Position numbers and translations under genes: made by a program. A model generated the notes under the pieces. The model was not told where the DNA came from. It worked only from the letters and a program-made list of their open reading frames with translations, and made no database searches. 34,170 bases of DNA from a virus, in IMG/VR virus record IMGVR_UViG_3300034019_000097, positions 1-34,170 of that record. One strand, 5' to 3'. Positions 22,155 to 31,797 of this stretch are shown here, one piece after another (positions within the stretch are counted from its first letter, which is position 1; each line of letters starts with the position of its first letter).

Positions 22155-24952
22155 TGGCCTTCAATGCAATTGAAAACAAATATTTGTCGGCTTTGACCGC
22201 AGTACAGTTTCCAACAGAACCGATGGAGCCTGACAGACCAATGGCACCCGGCCAGCGGCCTGGCGACATCTTGGTAGCCGAGGTCGGATCTAGGGGTTTA
22301 CCGGACAGTGCTTACAGTGGACGCTCGCCTGACACGATGAAAGAGTACGACCCTACGGTGCGCGAGCGCTTAGCCAGCTTTTTACAGGCTGGTTTTGAAG
22401 GCATGGGCGTGGATCGATTTAAAGCCCGTCAGAACGCGCAAACCCTTTTAGGCGGCCCTAGTAGCAACCTACCTTTAAACCTTGGTTTTGCAGACGTTGT
22501 GCCCTTTCTAGGCACTGGATTGCAAACACAGGAATCTGTGCGCATGGGAGAGGATGCAATCACATCTGCGCAGCAAGGCAACTACGGCACAGCTGCAATG
22601 CAGGCTGGTGGTGCGGTCATAGGCTTGGTGCCTGGTGTGGCCAGCACCGTTAAAGCTGCCAAGCCACTAATTCCAAAAGCAGCCGAGATGACCATGAATG
22701 CGCTGGAAAAAAGCGGCATGCCTGCCCGAGGTTTAGGCATTGTTGAGTCTGGCCCAGGCAGCATGCAAGCCCCAGTTTTAAACCGACAAGAAAAAGCAAT
22801 TATCAGCAGCGGTGCTGGCCGCAAACAAGGTGTTAAGCAAGAAGCCACTGATGTGGCAACAAACCTTAAATCAAACTATCTAGAGGCTGATGGCTGGGCC
22901 CCAATTGAAATCAATAAAGTACAGCCAAAATTTGACAAAGCAGGCAAATACATAAAAGTCGAAGTTGAGCCAAAAGCAATACCGTATGACTTCCATACAC
23001 CGCCAGCAGATGTGCCAGTTGAAGCATGGCAAGCAACAATGTCGTCGCGTGTTTTAGATGAAGTGCAGACCGTTGTTGACCGTGCGGGTGCCGGAGATAA
23101 GGCTGCGCTGGATATCTTGGCAGAAGCCAGCTGGTACAGGACTATGCGCGACAGATTGCGCTCTGAGTTTGGCGGCATTGGTGATGTGTTTGCAGATGTC
23201 CTGGGTACAACCTCAGCACAAACAGACGTTCGCCAAAACTTTAAAAACGCTGTAACAGTTCTCACTAAATTTAGCCGAGGTGATTACGATCAAACGCTAG
23301 CAGCACTTGAGCAAAGGATTGCCAAAGGTCAGCCAGTAGATCCCGAAACTTTGACAGCTTTAGACAAAGCCGGTGATTTTGAATTGATCAAGAGTGATGC
23401 CGGCAAACTGTTTAATACAAACAGCCCGGCAACCATGGGCGCTTTGCTTGACATGTTCCGCACAATCAAAGCTGGTGATTCACCAAAAACACCAAACTTT
23501 ACAGGCAATTTAATTGGCTTGACTAGTGAGGCAACCATTGATGTCTGGGCAGCCAGGATGCTGCGCAGATTAGCTGACTTGCCAAGGATCCCACCGCCAG
23601 CAGAAAAAGGTGTGGGTGGCGCTCACTCTAAAGGTTCAACTTTATTTGATCCAAAAGTTAGTGGCGAGTTTGGTTTTGGCCAAGACGTATTCCGAGAAGC
23701 AGCAGACGAAATAAACAAAAGCGGGATTATTAAAAATGTTGCTCCAGACATTGGAGATCTTGGCCCAGATGATCTGCAAGCAGTTGCCTGGTTTATTGAA
23801 AAAGAAAAGTGGACAAACAACAACTGGACAACCAAAGCCGGTGAAGGTGGCTCGCTTGATTATGAAATGTCTCTTGCTGGTGCCACAGATCAGTCAAGAG
23901 TAAATGAATTACGCAAAGGTATCAACGCATCATTCCAGCCGCCCGGCAGGCGAAAGGGTGAAACGGTTATGGGCGAACAAGCGTATGAGTACCGAGTCAG
24001 TCCATTGCGGGAACAGGATCTTGCAAACAAAGAGGCCATGCGAAAAGAGCTGATGGCATCCAAGGCCAATGTTGATCGGTATGCCCTGGGTGTATCTGGT
24101 GAGCGCCCTGGTAAACCCATGAGCAATTACGCGCAAGCCGAGTTGGCCGCGGAGTTTGATGATGTTGTGCGCAACGATAAGAGCGTGGTTACATACAACC
24201 TGGCTAACACATACGGCTCATTTATGGGCCAGACCGAGCGAGCTTTGAATGCTGAGTTTGTGGCCAGACAGGACTTTAACCCTGCTGCGCTTGAGCGTCG
24301 CTTGGTTGAGCAAGGCAAGTCCTACGACCAAGACGCTGTGTTTATTTCCAAGGTTATGAACAGCGGCACCGGCCCCAACAGCAGACCAGGCGTTGAAATC
24401 TATTTTAAACAAAAAATTACCCCAGCCGAAATGGCTGCAGTTACGGCCAAGCTGCGGGAATATGGCGTTGATGGGTTTACCTATGTGACAGACATGAGGT
24501 TTGGCGACCGCATCAACGTGCAGGCAAAGTCTGGTGGTGCAGAGACTGCAGGGCTAAATGGCTTGCGTTTCCAATATATCCCTGAGTTTGATGATGCGTA
24601 TACCGTGGGCAACAGGGCCGCAATAATGGCTGAAAAACAAAGGTTGTTTGATAAAGTAGTTACAGATATAATTGATAATGGAAACGTATCAGATGCCAGA
24701 GTGCTGTGGTACGACACCAAAGTCTATTTTAGGAGTGACTACGATGCTTACCTTGGAAGAAATGTTGAAGGAACGGGAACAGCGCCTGGGCAGCAATCAC
24801 CCAGCGGTGCAAATGTTGCGCAACCAAATACAAGCCGGGAAGTCAAGCCAAAGTCTAGAGGGCTTATATCTGACCGGCTCAGTCAAGAAGACTCAGGAAC
24901 AAGCAAACAAGTAACCGGGGGCCGTCGCGCTCCGCAGTCTGGAGCTAAGTGA
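22154..24952 (+). CDS. Large putative ejection protein with an unassigned central domain
   Basis: This encodes 932 residues. The N-terminus is Pro-rich; a hydrophobic, glycine-containing segment (AAMQAGGAVIGLVPGVASTV, about 147-166) could span membrane. The central half (about 300-600) looks like a folded domain, with WYRTMRDRLRSEFGGIGDVF, AQTDVRQNFKNAVTVLTKF, TPNFTGNLIGLTSEATIDVW and LQAVAWFIEKEKW. A second folded part follows (VEIYFKQKITPAEMAAVTAK). I recall similar segments in podoviral virion proteins of unknown function but do not assign an activity. It probably travels into the cell with the DNA. Its last 60 codons overlap another frame (24744-24914). Confidence 0.7.
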   Translation: MAFNAIENKYLSALTAVQFPTEPMEPDRPMAPGQRPGDILVAEVGSRGLPDSAYSGRSPDTMKEYDPTVRERLASFLQAGFEGMGVDRFKARQNAQTLLGGPSSNLPLNLGFADVVPFLGTGLQTQESVRMGEDAITSAQQGNYGTAAMQAGGAVIGLVPGVASTVKAAKPLIPKAAEMTMNALEKSGMPARGLGIVESGPGSMQAPVLNRQEKAIISSGAGRKQGVKQEATDVATNLKSNYLEADGWAPIEINKVQPKFDKAGKYIKVEVEPKAIPYDFHTPPADVPVEAWQATMSSRVLDEVQTVVDRAGAGDKAALDILAEASWYRTMRDRLRSEFGGIGDVFADVLGTTSAQTDVRQNFKNAVTVLTKFSRGDYDQTLAALEQRIAKGQPVDPETLTALDKAGDFELIKSDAGKLFNTNSPATMGALLDMFRTIKAGDSPKTPNFTGNLIGLTSEATIDVWAARMLRRLADLPRIPPPAEKGVGGAHSKGSTLFDPKVSGEFGFGQDVFREAADEINKSGIIKNVAPDIGDLGPDDLQAVAWFIEKEKWTNNNWTTKAGEGGSLDYEMSLAGATDQSRVNELRKGINASFQPPGRRKGETVMGEQAYEYRVSPLREQDLANKEAMRKELMASKANVDRYALGVSGERPGKPMSNYAQAELAAEFDDVVRNDKSVVTYNLANTYGSFMGQTERALNAEFVARQDFNPAALERRLVEQGKSYDQDAVFISKVMNSGTGPNSRPGVEIYFKQKITPAEMAAVTAKLREYGVDGFTYVTDMRFGDRINVQAKSGGAETAGLNGLRFQYIPEFDDAYTVGNRAAIMAEKQRLFDKVVTDIIDNGNVSDARVLWYDTKVYFRSDYDAYLGRNVEGTGTAPGQQSPSGANVAQPNTSREVKPKSRGLISDRLSQEDSGTSKQVTGGRRAPQSGAK
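24744..24914 (+). CDS. Possible nested gene in alternative frame (56 aa)
   Basis: Inside the 3' end of the large ejection gene, a different frame opens at ATG 24744 with AGGAG at 24731-24735, an ideal 8-base gap. It encodes 56 residues that look like a real small helical protein: LTLEEMLKEREQRLGSNHPA, VQMLRNQIQAGK, then a charged end. In contrast, the host-frame residues here (about 864-920) are low-complexity Gly/Ser/Pro/Thr. It stops at 24914, before the large gene ends. It could be a genuine overlapping gene; comparison with relatives is needed to prove it. Confidence 0.5.
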   Translation: MLTLEEMLKEREQRLGSNHPAVQMLRNQIQAGKSSQSLEGLYLTGSVKKTQEQANK

Positions 24953-27795
24953 TGGCCATTCAACCACTTGATCAACGCCTAAGCAGCATCTTGCCTGCCG
25001 CTGCAGCAGCTGCAGCACCAGCCGATCCAACCAAGCTGGAACCCATGCCTGCCGACCCGGCACAAATGGACACCGAGATTCTTACCGCTGACAAGCCTGG
25101 TACACCCAGCATGACTGAAGGCATCCAGGTTGCTGGCCCCATGGATGCAGCCATTCGCAAACTGGTTACACGCCAAGGCACCAAAGCCGAGCGCAACCTG
25201 GTGCCAGAAGCTGCGCGTGCAGCCGAAGGCACGCTGCCAGAAGCGTCAAAGGCTGGCCGTTACAAACTCATCCCAGAAGCAGATCAAACACTGACAGACA
25301 CTGTCGGTGCAGCTGTCAGTCGCAGACAAACATTTGGGATTACTCAGGGTAAACCCGGTGGTTCACCTGATGAGCCTTTTAACTTGTCACGCTACCAGAC
25401 CGAGGACGCTGCCGGCATAGTGGCTGGTGTGGCCGATGCACTGAACATCAGAACCAAGGCTGTGACGTTTGATGAGATCAAAGCCAAGGCTGCGGAGTCC
25501 GGCATTGGCGAATCGTTTTTAACTAGGTTGATTGGCGCTGACGGCAAGATGATGGCCAACGCTGTCGAGACCTATAAAGCTTTGGAAGTTCTGGAGTCGA
25601 GCGCCAAGGAGCTAGACAAGCTGTTCAAGCTGGTCAACTCTGGCATGGCCACCGACGCTGACAAGCTCATGCTGCGTCAGCAAGTGGCATTTCATGGCCT
25701 GATCCAAAAGGGTGTCAAGGGTATTCAGACCGAGACAGCTCGATCTTTAGCAGTGTTTCGCATACCCCGCGACGGCAACGCCCAGGTCATTCGTCAAGTC
25801 TTGGATGAGTATGGTGGTGAAGGTGCCTTGCAAGACATGGCCAAAAGCTACTTGTCGCTGGAGTCTCGCGCTGCCCAGAATGCCATGATTGAAAAGTCAA
25901 TGATGTCGGGCTTAAAGGATGTCTGGTTTACCACCTATATCAACGGGCTGTTGTCTTCGGGTGTATCGCATGCCAAAAACATTGTGTCCAATACACTGTT
26001 TGGTGCCTATCAAATACCAGAGCGTATGGTGGCGGCCATGTACGGCAACGTGCTGCCACCTGGTGTGCGAAGTTTTAGGGCATTAGTGCCAGGCACTGAG
26101 GCTGAGAAGATTGGCATGGACGAAGCTTTGACCATGGTGCAGTCTTTGCGCAATGGCATTGTTGAGGGCATGCAGCTGGCCAGCACTGCCTGGAAGAACA
26201 ACGCGCCCAGTGATCTGATGAGCAAGATTGAGATGCAGCGTGGTGGTAATGAACCCACGATCAGCTCTGGCGCTTTTGGCATCGAGCAAGACAAGTGGTT
26301 TGCCAAGGCCATAGATTACTACGGCACAGCGGTAACCATTCCTGGTCGAGCGCTGCTAACAGAAGATGAGTTCTTCAAGGGTGTGCTGTACCGCATGGAG
26401 CTGAACACCCAGATCACACGCAGGGGTAAGGTTGTCTACCGCGAAGGCGTTGAGTCCGGCTTGTCTGAGACAGATGCTATGGCTAAAGCATCCCTTGAAG
26501 TTGAGGGTTTGTTTATGAACCCACCGCGAGATCTGGACGAAGCGGCCATGCTGTTTGCCCAAAAAGGCACATTTACTGCTGAGCTGCCACCAGCGCTAAA
26601 AGCTTTGCAAGAGGTGTTCAGCCACCCATTGCTAAAAATTGTGGTGCCATTCTTTAAGACACCAGCCAACATCGGCCTGCAAGTACTTGAGCGCACACCC
26701 TTTGCCCCGCTGTCATCACAGTGGCGTGAAGAGGTCGCCAAGGGGGGCATCTACCGCGACATGGCTTTGGCCAAAGTCACGCTGGGATCGGCCTTTGTGG
26801 CCACCTACGCAGCCTTGGCAGCAGAGGGTCAGATCACTGGTCGCGGCCCTGAGCGCCAAGCAGACCGTGAGGCTTTAATGCGTGACGGCTGGATGCCCTA
26901 CTCCATCAAAGTTGGCGACACTTACTACAGCTACCAGGGCATGGAGCCAGTCTCCGCTTTGATGGCCATTGCTGCCGACTACGCTGAATATGCCAAGTAC
27001 GAGCCCGATGCCAGCAAAGTGGAAGAGGTGTTTCTGGGCGCGACCTATGGCCTGTACGAATACATCAAAGAGCAGCCCTATCTGCAGGGTGTGGCTGACG
27101 TGGCCAAGCTGATCGGCACCAACCAGCAAGGCGCTGTTGATGGCAAGAAGATTGTCGATGGCCTGGTCAAACAGTTTGGTGGCTTCGTCATAGGCGGCTC
27201 ACCGGCTGGCGTTTACAGCTCTTTGGTGGCTGGTATATCGCGTCTGTCTGATCCAACCAGGAAAGACACACGCGCAGATCCTGAGCTGCCGATGGGTGTG
27301 CGTGGGTTTGTTGAAGCGTTTAACAAATACAAAGCACGCCTGCCCTACTTCAACTCGGATCTGCCAGAGGCATTAAACCTTTGGGGTGACCCAGTGCTGA
27401 CAAGCCGTGGCAACCCCATGGAGCTGGTGCTGCCGACCCGTGTAAGTCCTGCCCAGTTCAGCCTGGTTGATGATGCCCTGGTGCGCATTGGCTCACCCGT
27501 TGGCATGCCTGACAAAAAGATTGACGGTGTCGAGATGACGGCTGAGCAATACAACCGATTGCTCACAATCTACGGCAAAGAGCTGCCATCTAAGCAAGGC
27601 ATCATGGATGTCATGCTGTCGCCTGGTTTCACAATGTTGTCATTAGATGACCAACAGAAGACAGTGCAGTCTGTTCACAGTAAATACATGCAGGCAGCTC
27701 AAGGCCAGCTCAAGCAAGAAGACCCTGCGCTGCAGGCAAGAATTGCTGAAATGGTTGAGCTGCGCAAGGCCAATGGCCTCTATTACAAACCTTAG
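24952..27795 (+). CDS. Large internal virion (ejection) protein, gp16-like position
   Basis: This encodes 947 residues from ATG 24952, with GGAG 7 bases upstream; the GTG three bases earlier is too close. An Ala/Pro-rich disordered start (about 1-60) leads into helical domains with WFTTYINGLLSSGVSHAKNI and SNTLFGAYQIPERMVAAMYG, then VVPFFKTPANIGLQVLERTP and a hydrophobic stretch TLGSAFVATYAALAAEG. I recall these segments from large podoviral inner-core proteins. No lysozyme or transglycosylase motif is apparent, unlike T7 gp16. The likely role is the innermost ejection component that threads DNA across the membrane. Confidence 0.75.
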   Translation: MAIQPLDQRLSSILPAAAAAAAPADPTKLEPMPADPAQMDTEILTADKPGTPSMTEGIQVAGPMDAAIRKLVTRQGTKAERNLVPEAARAAEGTLPEASKAGRYKLIPEADQTLTDTVGAAVSRRQTFGITQGKPGGSPDEPFNLSRYQTEDAAGIVAGVADALNIRTKAVTFDEIKAKAAESGIGESFLTRLIGADGKMMANAVETYKALEVLESSAKELDKLFKLVNSGMATDADKLMLRQQVAFHGLIQKGVKGIQTETARSLAVFRIPRDGNAQVIRQVLDEYGGEGALQDMAKSYLSLESRAAQNAMIEKSMMSGLKDVWFTTYINGLLSSGVSHAKNIVSNTLFGAYQIPERMVAAMYGNVLPPGVRSFRALVPGTEAEKIGMDEALTMVQSLRNGIVEGMQLASTAWKNNAPSDLMSKIEMQRGGNEPTISSGAFGIEQDKWFAKAIDYYGTAVTIPGRALLTEDEFFKGVLYRMELNTQITRRGKVVYREGVESGLSETDAMAKASLEVEGLFMNPPRDLDEAAMLFAQKGTFTAELPPALKALQEVFSHPLLKIVVPFFKTPANIGLQVLERTPFAPLSSQWREEVAKGGIYRDMALAKVTLGSAFVATYAALAAEGQITGRGPERQADREALMRDGWMPYSIKVGDTYYSYQGMEPVSALMAIAADYAEYAKYEPDASKVEEVFLGATYGLYEYIKEQPYLQGVADVAKLIGTNQQGAVDGKKIVDGLVKQFGGFVIGGSPAGVYSSLVAGISRLSDPTRKDTRADPELPMGVRGFVEAFNKYKARLPYFNSDLPEALNLWGDPVLTSRGNPMELVLPTRVSPAQFSLVDDALVRIGSPVGMPDKKIDGVEMTAEQYNRLLTIYGKELPSKQGIMDVMLSPGFTMLSLDDQQKTVQSVHSKYMQAAQGQLKQEDPALQARIAEMVELRKANGLYYKP

Positions 27796-27831
27796 AAAAA
27801 TCGTACAATTTCCATTAGGAAGGATTGAGTT

Positions 27832-29379
27832 ATGCCGATTACAATTTCCAACGTAACCCGTCGAGTTGTTTACTCGGCCAGTGGCACTGGCCCGTATGCG
27901 TTCACCTTTGAGATTCTGGCAAACACTGACATTGCTGTTTTTAAAGACGACACGCTGCTGACGTTGACCACCGACTACACGGTAACCATTGCGTCAAACG
28001 GCACAGGCTCAATCACCCTGGTGGCTGCACCAACTGGTGCGACACAAATTGCTATTGTGGGCAACAGAAACATACAGCGCACCACAGACTTTGTAACTGG
28101 TGGCGACTTCTTTGCTAACACGGTCAATGATGAGATGGATCAGCAGACTATCTTTGCGCAACAGAATGCCGAAGGTTTGCAGCGTGCATTGAGCGCACCA
28201 CAGACTGACCCTACGTCAATCAACATGACGTTGCCACGGGCAAGCTTGCGTGCCAACAAGGCGCTAGGCTTTGATGCTAACGGCAACCCAGCCATTGCTG
28301 ACACCCTGGGCACCAACCGTGGCAACTGGGCCGCAACCACGTTGTACTACGTCCGAGACATCATTAAGGACACGACCAACAATAATATCTGGCAAGCAAC
28401 AGTCCAGCACACTTCGAGCGGCTCGCTACCAATTGGCACCAACACTGACTCTGCTAAGTGGACACTGCTTGTTGACGCAGCTGCTGCCAGCACAAGTGCA
28501 ACAAACGCAGCGACATCTGCCTCGGCTGCCTCGACCAGTGCGTCTGCTGCTTCCAGCTCTGCATCTGCTGCTTCTAGTAGCGCGTCAACTGCAAGCACAC
28601 AAGCATCAAACGCATCTACCTCGGCAACAAATGCAGCAACAGCACAGACTGCTGCAGAGTCAGCACGCGACGCAACACTGGCCGCATACGATTCATTTGA
28701 TGACCGCTACCTGGGTGCAAAGACAAGCGACCCATCCGTTGACAATGATGGCAATGCATTGGTTGCTGGCGCTTTGTATTTTGATAGCGCTAATGCTGTT
28801 ATGAAACTCTACACGGGTAGCGCATGGGTAGCTGCCTATGTGTCTGGCGGCAGCTTTCTTTCCGCTGCAAACAACTTGTCTGATGTTGCGAGTACATCTA
28901 CAGCCAGGACAAACTTAGGTCTGGCCATTGGCACTAACGTACAAGCCTATGCTGCCAACTTAACTACCTGGGCAGGCACAACGGCACCATCAGGTACTGT
29001 TGTCGGGACTACAGATACACAGACGCTTACTAACAAGACCCTGACAAACCCAACTGTCACCAACTATGTAGAGACTCCATTTACAGCCAATAGTTCTACA
29101 GCTATTACTATTGATTTAGCCAACGGCACAGTCCAAATCATTACCCTGACAGGCAATGCGACTATCACAATGCCAACGGCAACAAGTGGCAAGTCTTTCA
29201 TTATGTTCTTGAAGCAAGATGGAACAGGCTCACGCACAGTCACTTGGTCAACAGTTAAGTGGCCTGGCGGTACAAACCCAACAATCACAGCCACTGCAAG
29301 CAGACAAGATATTTATTCTTTCTTTGCTGATGGCACAAACTGGTATGGCGTTACAGTTGGTCAGAACTACACACCATAA
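27832..29379 (+). CDS. Tail fibre protein with T7 gp17-type N-terminus
   Basis: This encodes 515 residues with GGAAGGA upstream. Residues 1-120 match the T7 fibre attachment domain: VVYSASGTGPYAFTFEIL, TLTTDYTV, IQRTTDF and DEMDQQTIFAQQNAEGLQRAL. A central Ala/Ser/Thr-rich repeat (about 212-285) with many ASSSASAA units is a probable trimeric coiled coil. The C-terminal half has beta-rich shaft or tip segments (DTQTLTNKTLTNPTV). It attaches to the tail and presents receptor-binding parts, possibly together with the next protein. The low-complexity repeat is prone to length change. Confidence 0.9.
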   Translation: MPITISNVTRRVVYSASGTGPYAFTFEILANTDIAVFKDDTLLTLTTDYTVTIASNGTGSITLVAAPTGATQIAIVGNRNIQRTTDFVTGGDFFANTVNDEMDQQTIFAQQNAEGLQRALSAPQTDPTSINMTLPRASLRANKALGFDANGNPAIADTLGTNRGNWAATTLYYVRDIIKDTTNNNIWQATVQHTSSGSLPIGTNTDSAKWTLLVDAAAASTSATNAATSASAASTSASAASSSASAASSSASTASTQASNASTSATNAATAQTAAESARDATLAAYDSFDDRYLGAKTSDPSVDNDGNALVAGALYFDSANAVMKLYTGSAWVAAYVSGGSFLSAANNLSDVASTSTARTNLGLAIGTNVQAYAANLTTWAGTTAPSGTVVGTTDTQTLTNKTLTNPTVTNYVETPFTANSSTAITIDLANGTVQIITLTGNATITMPTATSGKSFIMFLKQDGTGSRTVTWSTVKWPGGTNPTITATASRQDIYSFFADGTNWYGVTVGQNYTP

Positions 29380-29389
29380 GGACTGATAA

Positions 29390-31327
29390 ATGTTTGCAGC
29401 ATCTAAAACAGCAGCAGTCTCTGGCGCAGGGCCAGATGCACAGTTTAATTACGTCACTATGCTCTTGCATGGCGATGGGACTAATGGCGCACAGAACAAT
29501 ACATTCCTAGATAGCAGTACAAACAATTTCACGATTACCCGCAATGGCAATACAACCCAAGGTTCTTTCTCGCCTTATGGGTCTAATTGGTCTAATTACT
29601 TTGATGGGTCTGGTGATTATTTAACAACATCGTCAAGTCAAATAATTCCGACTGGCTCATTTACTGTTGAATGTTTTGCTTTTGTAACTGGCTCTGGAAA
29701 CAATCAAAAGTTTGTGGCTCAAGGCACATCAGGTACAGCAGGGCGTTTTTCTTTAGGAATTGAAGGTGGTAATTGGTGGGTTCAAATTGGTAGCGATGCA
29801 ATTCAAACAGGCACACCAGTAAGGAATCAATGGAACTATGTTGCGGTTACATATAACGGCTCGACAATAACTTTGTATGTCAACGGCACTTCCATTGGAA
29901 CTGTATCTAGTTCGGCAAACGCACAAAACACAACTTTAACGATTGGGCAAGACTGGAACAGCTACATTACGACTGGCTACATTTCCAATGTGCGTGTGTC
30001 CAACACAGTTAGAACAGTAACGACAACACCGACTGCACCATTCACATCGGATGGAAACACAAGGCTACTTGCTTGCCAAGCAAACCGATTTTTGGACTCA
30101 TCAGCTAACGCATTTGCTTTAACAGTAAACGGCAACCCAAGCGTTCAACGTTTCAACCCATTTGGTACTTCTACCGCCTACTCCACAAGCGTGATTGGTG
30201 GGTCAGGGTACTTTGATGGTAGTGGAGATTATTTGGTTTCTCCTGCTTCTAGTTCATATCAGTTTGCAGGTGATTTCACAATTGAGTATTGGGCAAATTT
30301 TTCAGCCATTGATGGCGTTATGCCTATTGGTCAAACATACACAGGCAACAATTTCCAAATCTATTATTCCGCAGATGGAAGCATTGAATTTGGTGGTTTA
30401 AACCTTGGGCTGGTTTCTACATCTGCTGGTGTAATTGTTAAAAATAGTTGGCATCATGGTGCTTTGGTTAGAAGTGGCTCAACAGTTACGCTATACATCA
30501 ATGGTGTTTCTAGAGGCACAATTACTTCATCGTCAACAGTAGGAAACAACGCTGACATTGGTATTGGTGCTAGACCAAACAATGCTTACAACTGCACAGG
30601 CTACATTTCAAATGTGCGTTTAGTTTCATCTGCTGTTTACACAACAACTTTCACACCACCTACCACACCATTTACTGCAATTAGTGGAACAGTATTATTG
30701 CTATCCACAACCAACGCAGCAATCTTTGACAACGCCATGATGAACGACTTAGAAACTGTGGGTAACGCACAGATTTCTACAAGTGTTAAGAAGTATGGAA
30801 CAGGGTCTTTGGCATTTGATGGTACTGGTGATTATTTGGCTAGTAATTCTGCGGGTACAAATGTTTCTTATGCTTTTGGTACTGGAAATTTCACAATCGA
30901 ATTGTGGTTGTACTTAAATACAGTATCAGGTGGCCCATATTTTATTTATGATGGTAGGCCACTAACAACGCAAGGTGCATATCCATGCTTGTTTATGGAT
31001 AATGCAACACTTACATATCAAGTTAATTCGGGTGATTTGTTTTACGCAACTTTAGCCACAGGAACTTGGTATCACATTGCCGTTTGTAGAAGTGGGACAA
31101 CAAATAAACTTTTTGTTAATGGAACACAACAAGGTTCTGCAACAGATTCAACAAATTATTTAAGTGGTGGTGCAGGTCGGCCTGGAATTGGCGGTGGTGG
31201 CTATGCCACAAATGCCTATTTTCTTAATGGCTACATAGATGACCTACGCATTACCAAAGGCTTTGCCAGATACACCGCAAACTTCACACCGCCAACTGCG
31301 GCATTTTCAGATACAGGCCCATATTAA
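29390..31327 (+). CDS. Triple LamG/concanavalin-like adhesin (receptor-binding candidate)
   Basis: This encodes 645 residues. Three repeats of a jelly-roll domain are visible, marked by YFDGSGDYL (70-78), YFDGSGDYL (about 274-282) and AFDGTGDYL (about 475-483), each followed by a FTVE/FTIE strand, a W.H/Y..V strand, and a closing YISNVR or YIDDLR segment. This is the LamG-3/concanavalin A-like pattern used to bind glycans. A short N-terminal 20 residues may dock to the fibre. The gene is visibly more A+T-rich than its neighbours, hinting at recent acquisition. It is probably the host-range determinant; binding target unknown. Confidence 0.85.
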   Translation: MFAASKTAAVSGAGPDAQFNYVTMLLHGDGTNGAQNNTFLDSSTNNFTITRNGNTTQGSFSPYGSNWSNYFDGSGDYLTTSSSQIIPTGSFTVECFAFVTGSGNNQKFVAQGTSGTAGRFSLGIEGGNWWVQIGSDAIQTGTPVRNQWNYVAVTYNGSTITLYVNGTSIGTVSSSANAQNTTLTIGQDWNSYITTGYISNVRVSNTVRTVTTTPTAPFTSDGNTRLLACQANRFLDSSANAFALTVNGNPSVQRFNPFGTSTAYSTSVIGGSGYFDGSGDYLVSPASSSYQFAGDFTIEYWANFSAIDGVMPIGQTYTGNNFQIYYSADGSIEFGGLNLGLVSTSAGVIVKNSWHHGALVRSGSTVTLYINGVSRGTITSSSTVGNNADIGIGARPNNAYNCTGYISNVRLVSSAVYTTTFTPPTTPFTAISGTVLLLSTTNAAIFDNAMMNDLETVGNAQISTSVKKYGTGSLAFDGTGDYLASNSAGTNVSYAFGTGNFTIELWLYLNTVSGGPYFIYDGRPLTTQGAYPCLFMDNATLTYQVNSGDLFYATLATGTWYHIAVCRSGTTNKLFVNGTQQGSATDSTNYLSGGAGRPGIGGGGYATNAYFLNGYIDDLRITKGFARYTANFTPPTAAFSDTGPY

Positions 31328-31335
31328 GGAACATC

Positions 31336-31797
31336 ATGCAAATTGCAATCTTAACTAGCCCCATTACAGTTGGCGATTATCGTGAACTGTTTAGCAATAC
31401 ATCATTTAACTCAAGTGGCCCAAGTGATGAATTCTTAACTGCCAACAATGCCAAGAAGGTCAATGCCTTTAAAGCGCATGACAGTCTGACTCAGAAGTTG
31501 GTTTCATGCTCTGCCTATGACGATGGTGCATTTGTTTCTGTCGTTCAAGTGGCTGACATGAGTGCTGAAGAAATCCAAGCAGCCAAGGATTCTGCAATGT
31601 CTCAACTGAGAGCCACACGCAATGCTTTATTGCTTGCTTGTGATTGGACTCAGATTGCTGATTGCACCATTCCTAAGAAGACTGAGTGGGCAACATATCG
31701 CCAGACACTAAGAGACTTTCCATCGACTGTTTCCGATGCAAGAGTAAGTATTGATTGGCCACATAACCCTGATTGGGTTGAGCCTTCTGGTATTTAA
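31336..31797 (+). CDS. Tail assembly chaperone-like protein
   Basis: This encodes 153 residues. The C-terminal half reads LRATRNALLLACDWTQIADC, followed by WATYRQTLRDFPS and SIDWPHNPDW, the pattern of phage tail-assembly chaperone proteins often encoded directly after fibres (family recalled as Phage_tail_APC). The N-terminal half is variable. Such proteins help fold or attach fibres. The start follows AGGAA 5 bases upstream. It lies right after the adhesin, so it may serve that protein. Confidence 0.8.
   Translation: MQIAILTSPITVGDYRELFSNTSFNSSGPSDEFLTANNAKKVNAFKAHDSLTQKLVSCSAYDDGAFVSVVQVADMSAEEIQAAKDSAMSQLRATRNALLLACDWTQIADCTIPKKTEWATYRQTLRDFPSTVSDARVSIDWPHNPDWVEPSGI

Noticed and set aside
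28470-28660. Short tandem repeat as a mobile or CRISPR-like element
   Set aside because: It is the in-frame Ala/Ser coiled-coil repeat of the tail fibre.
28271-28804. Alternative plus-strand frame within the tail fibre gene
   Set aside because: It arises from the Ala/Ser repeat read in another frame (Leu/Gln/His repeats); no ribosome-binding site precedes it.
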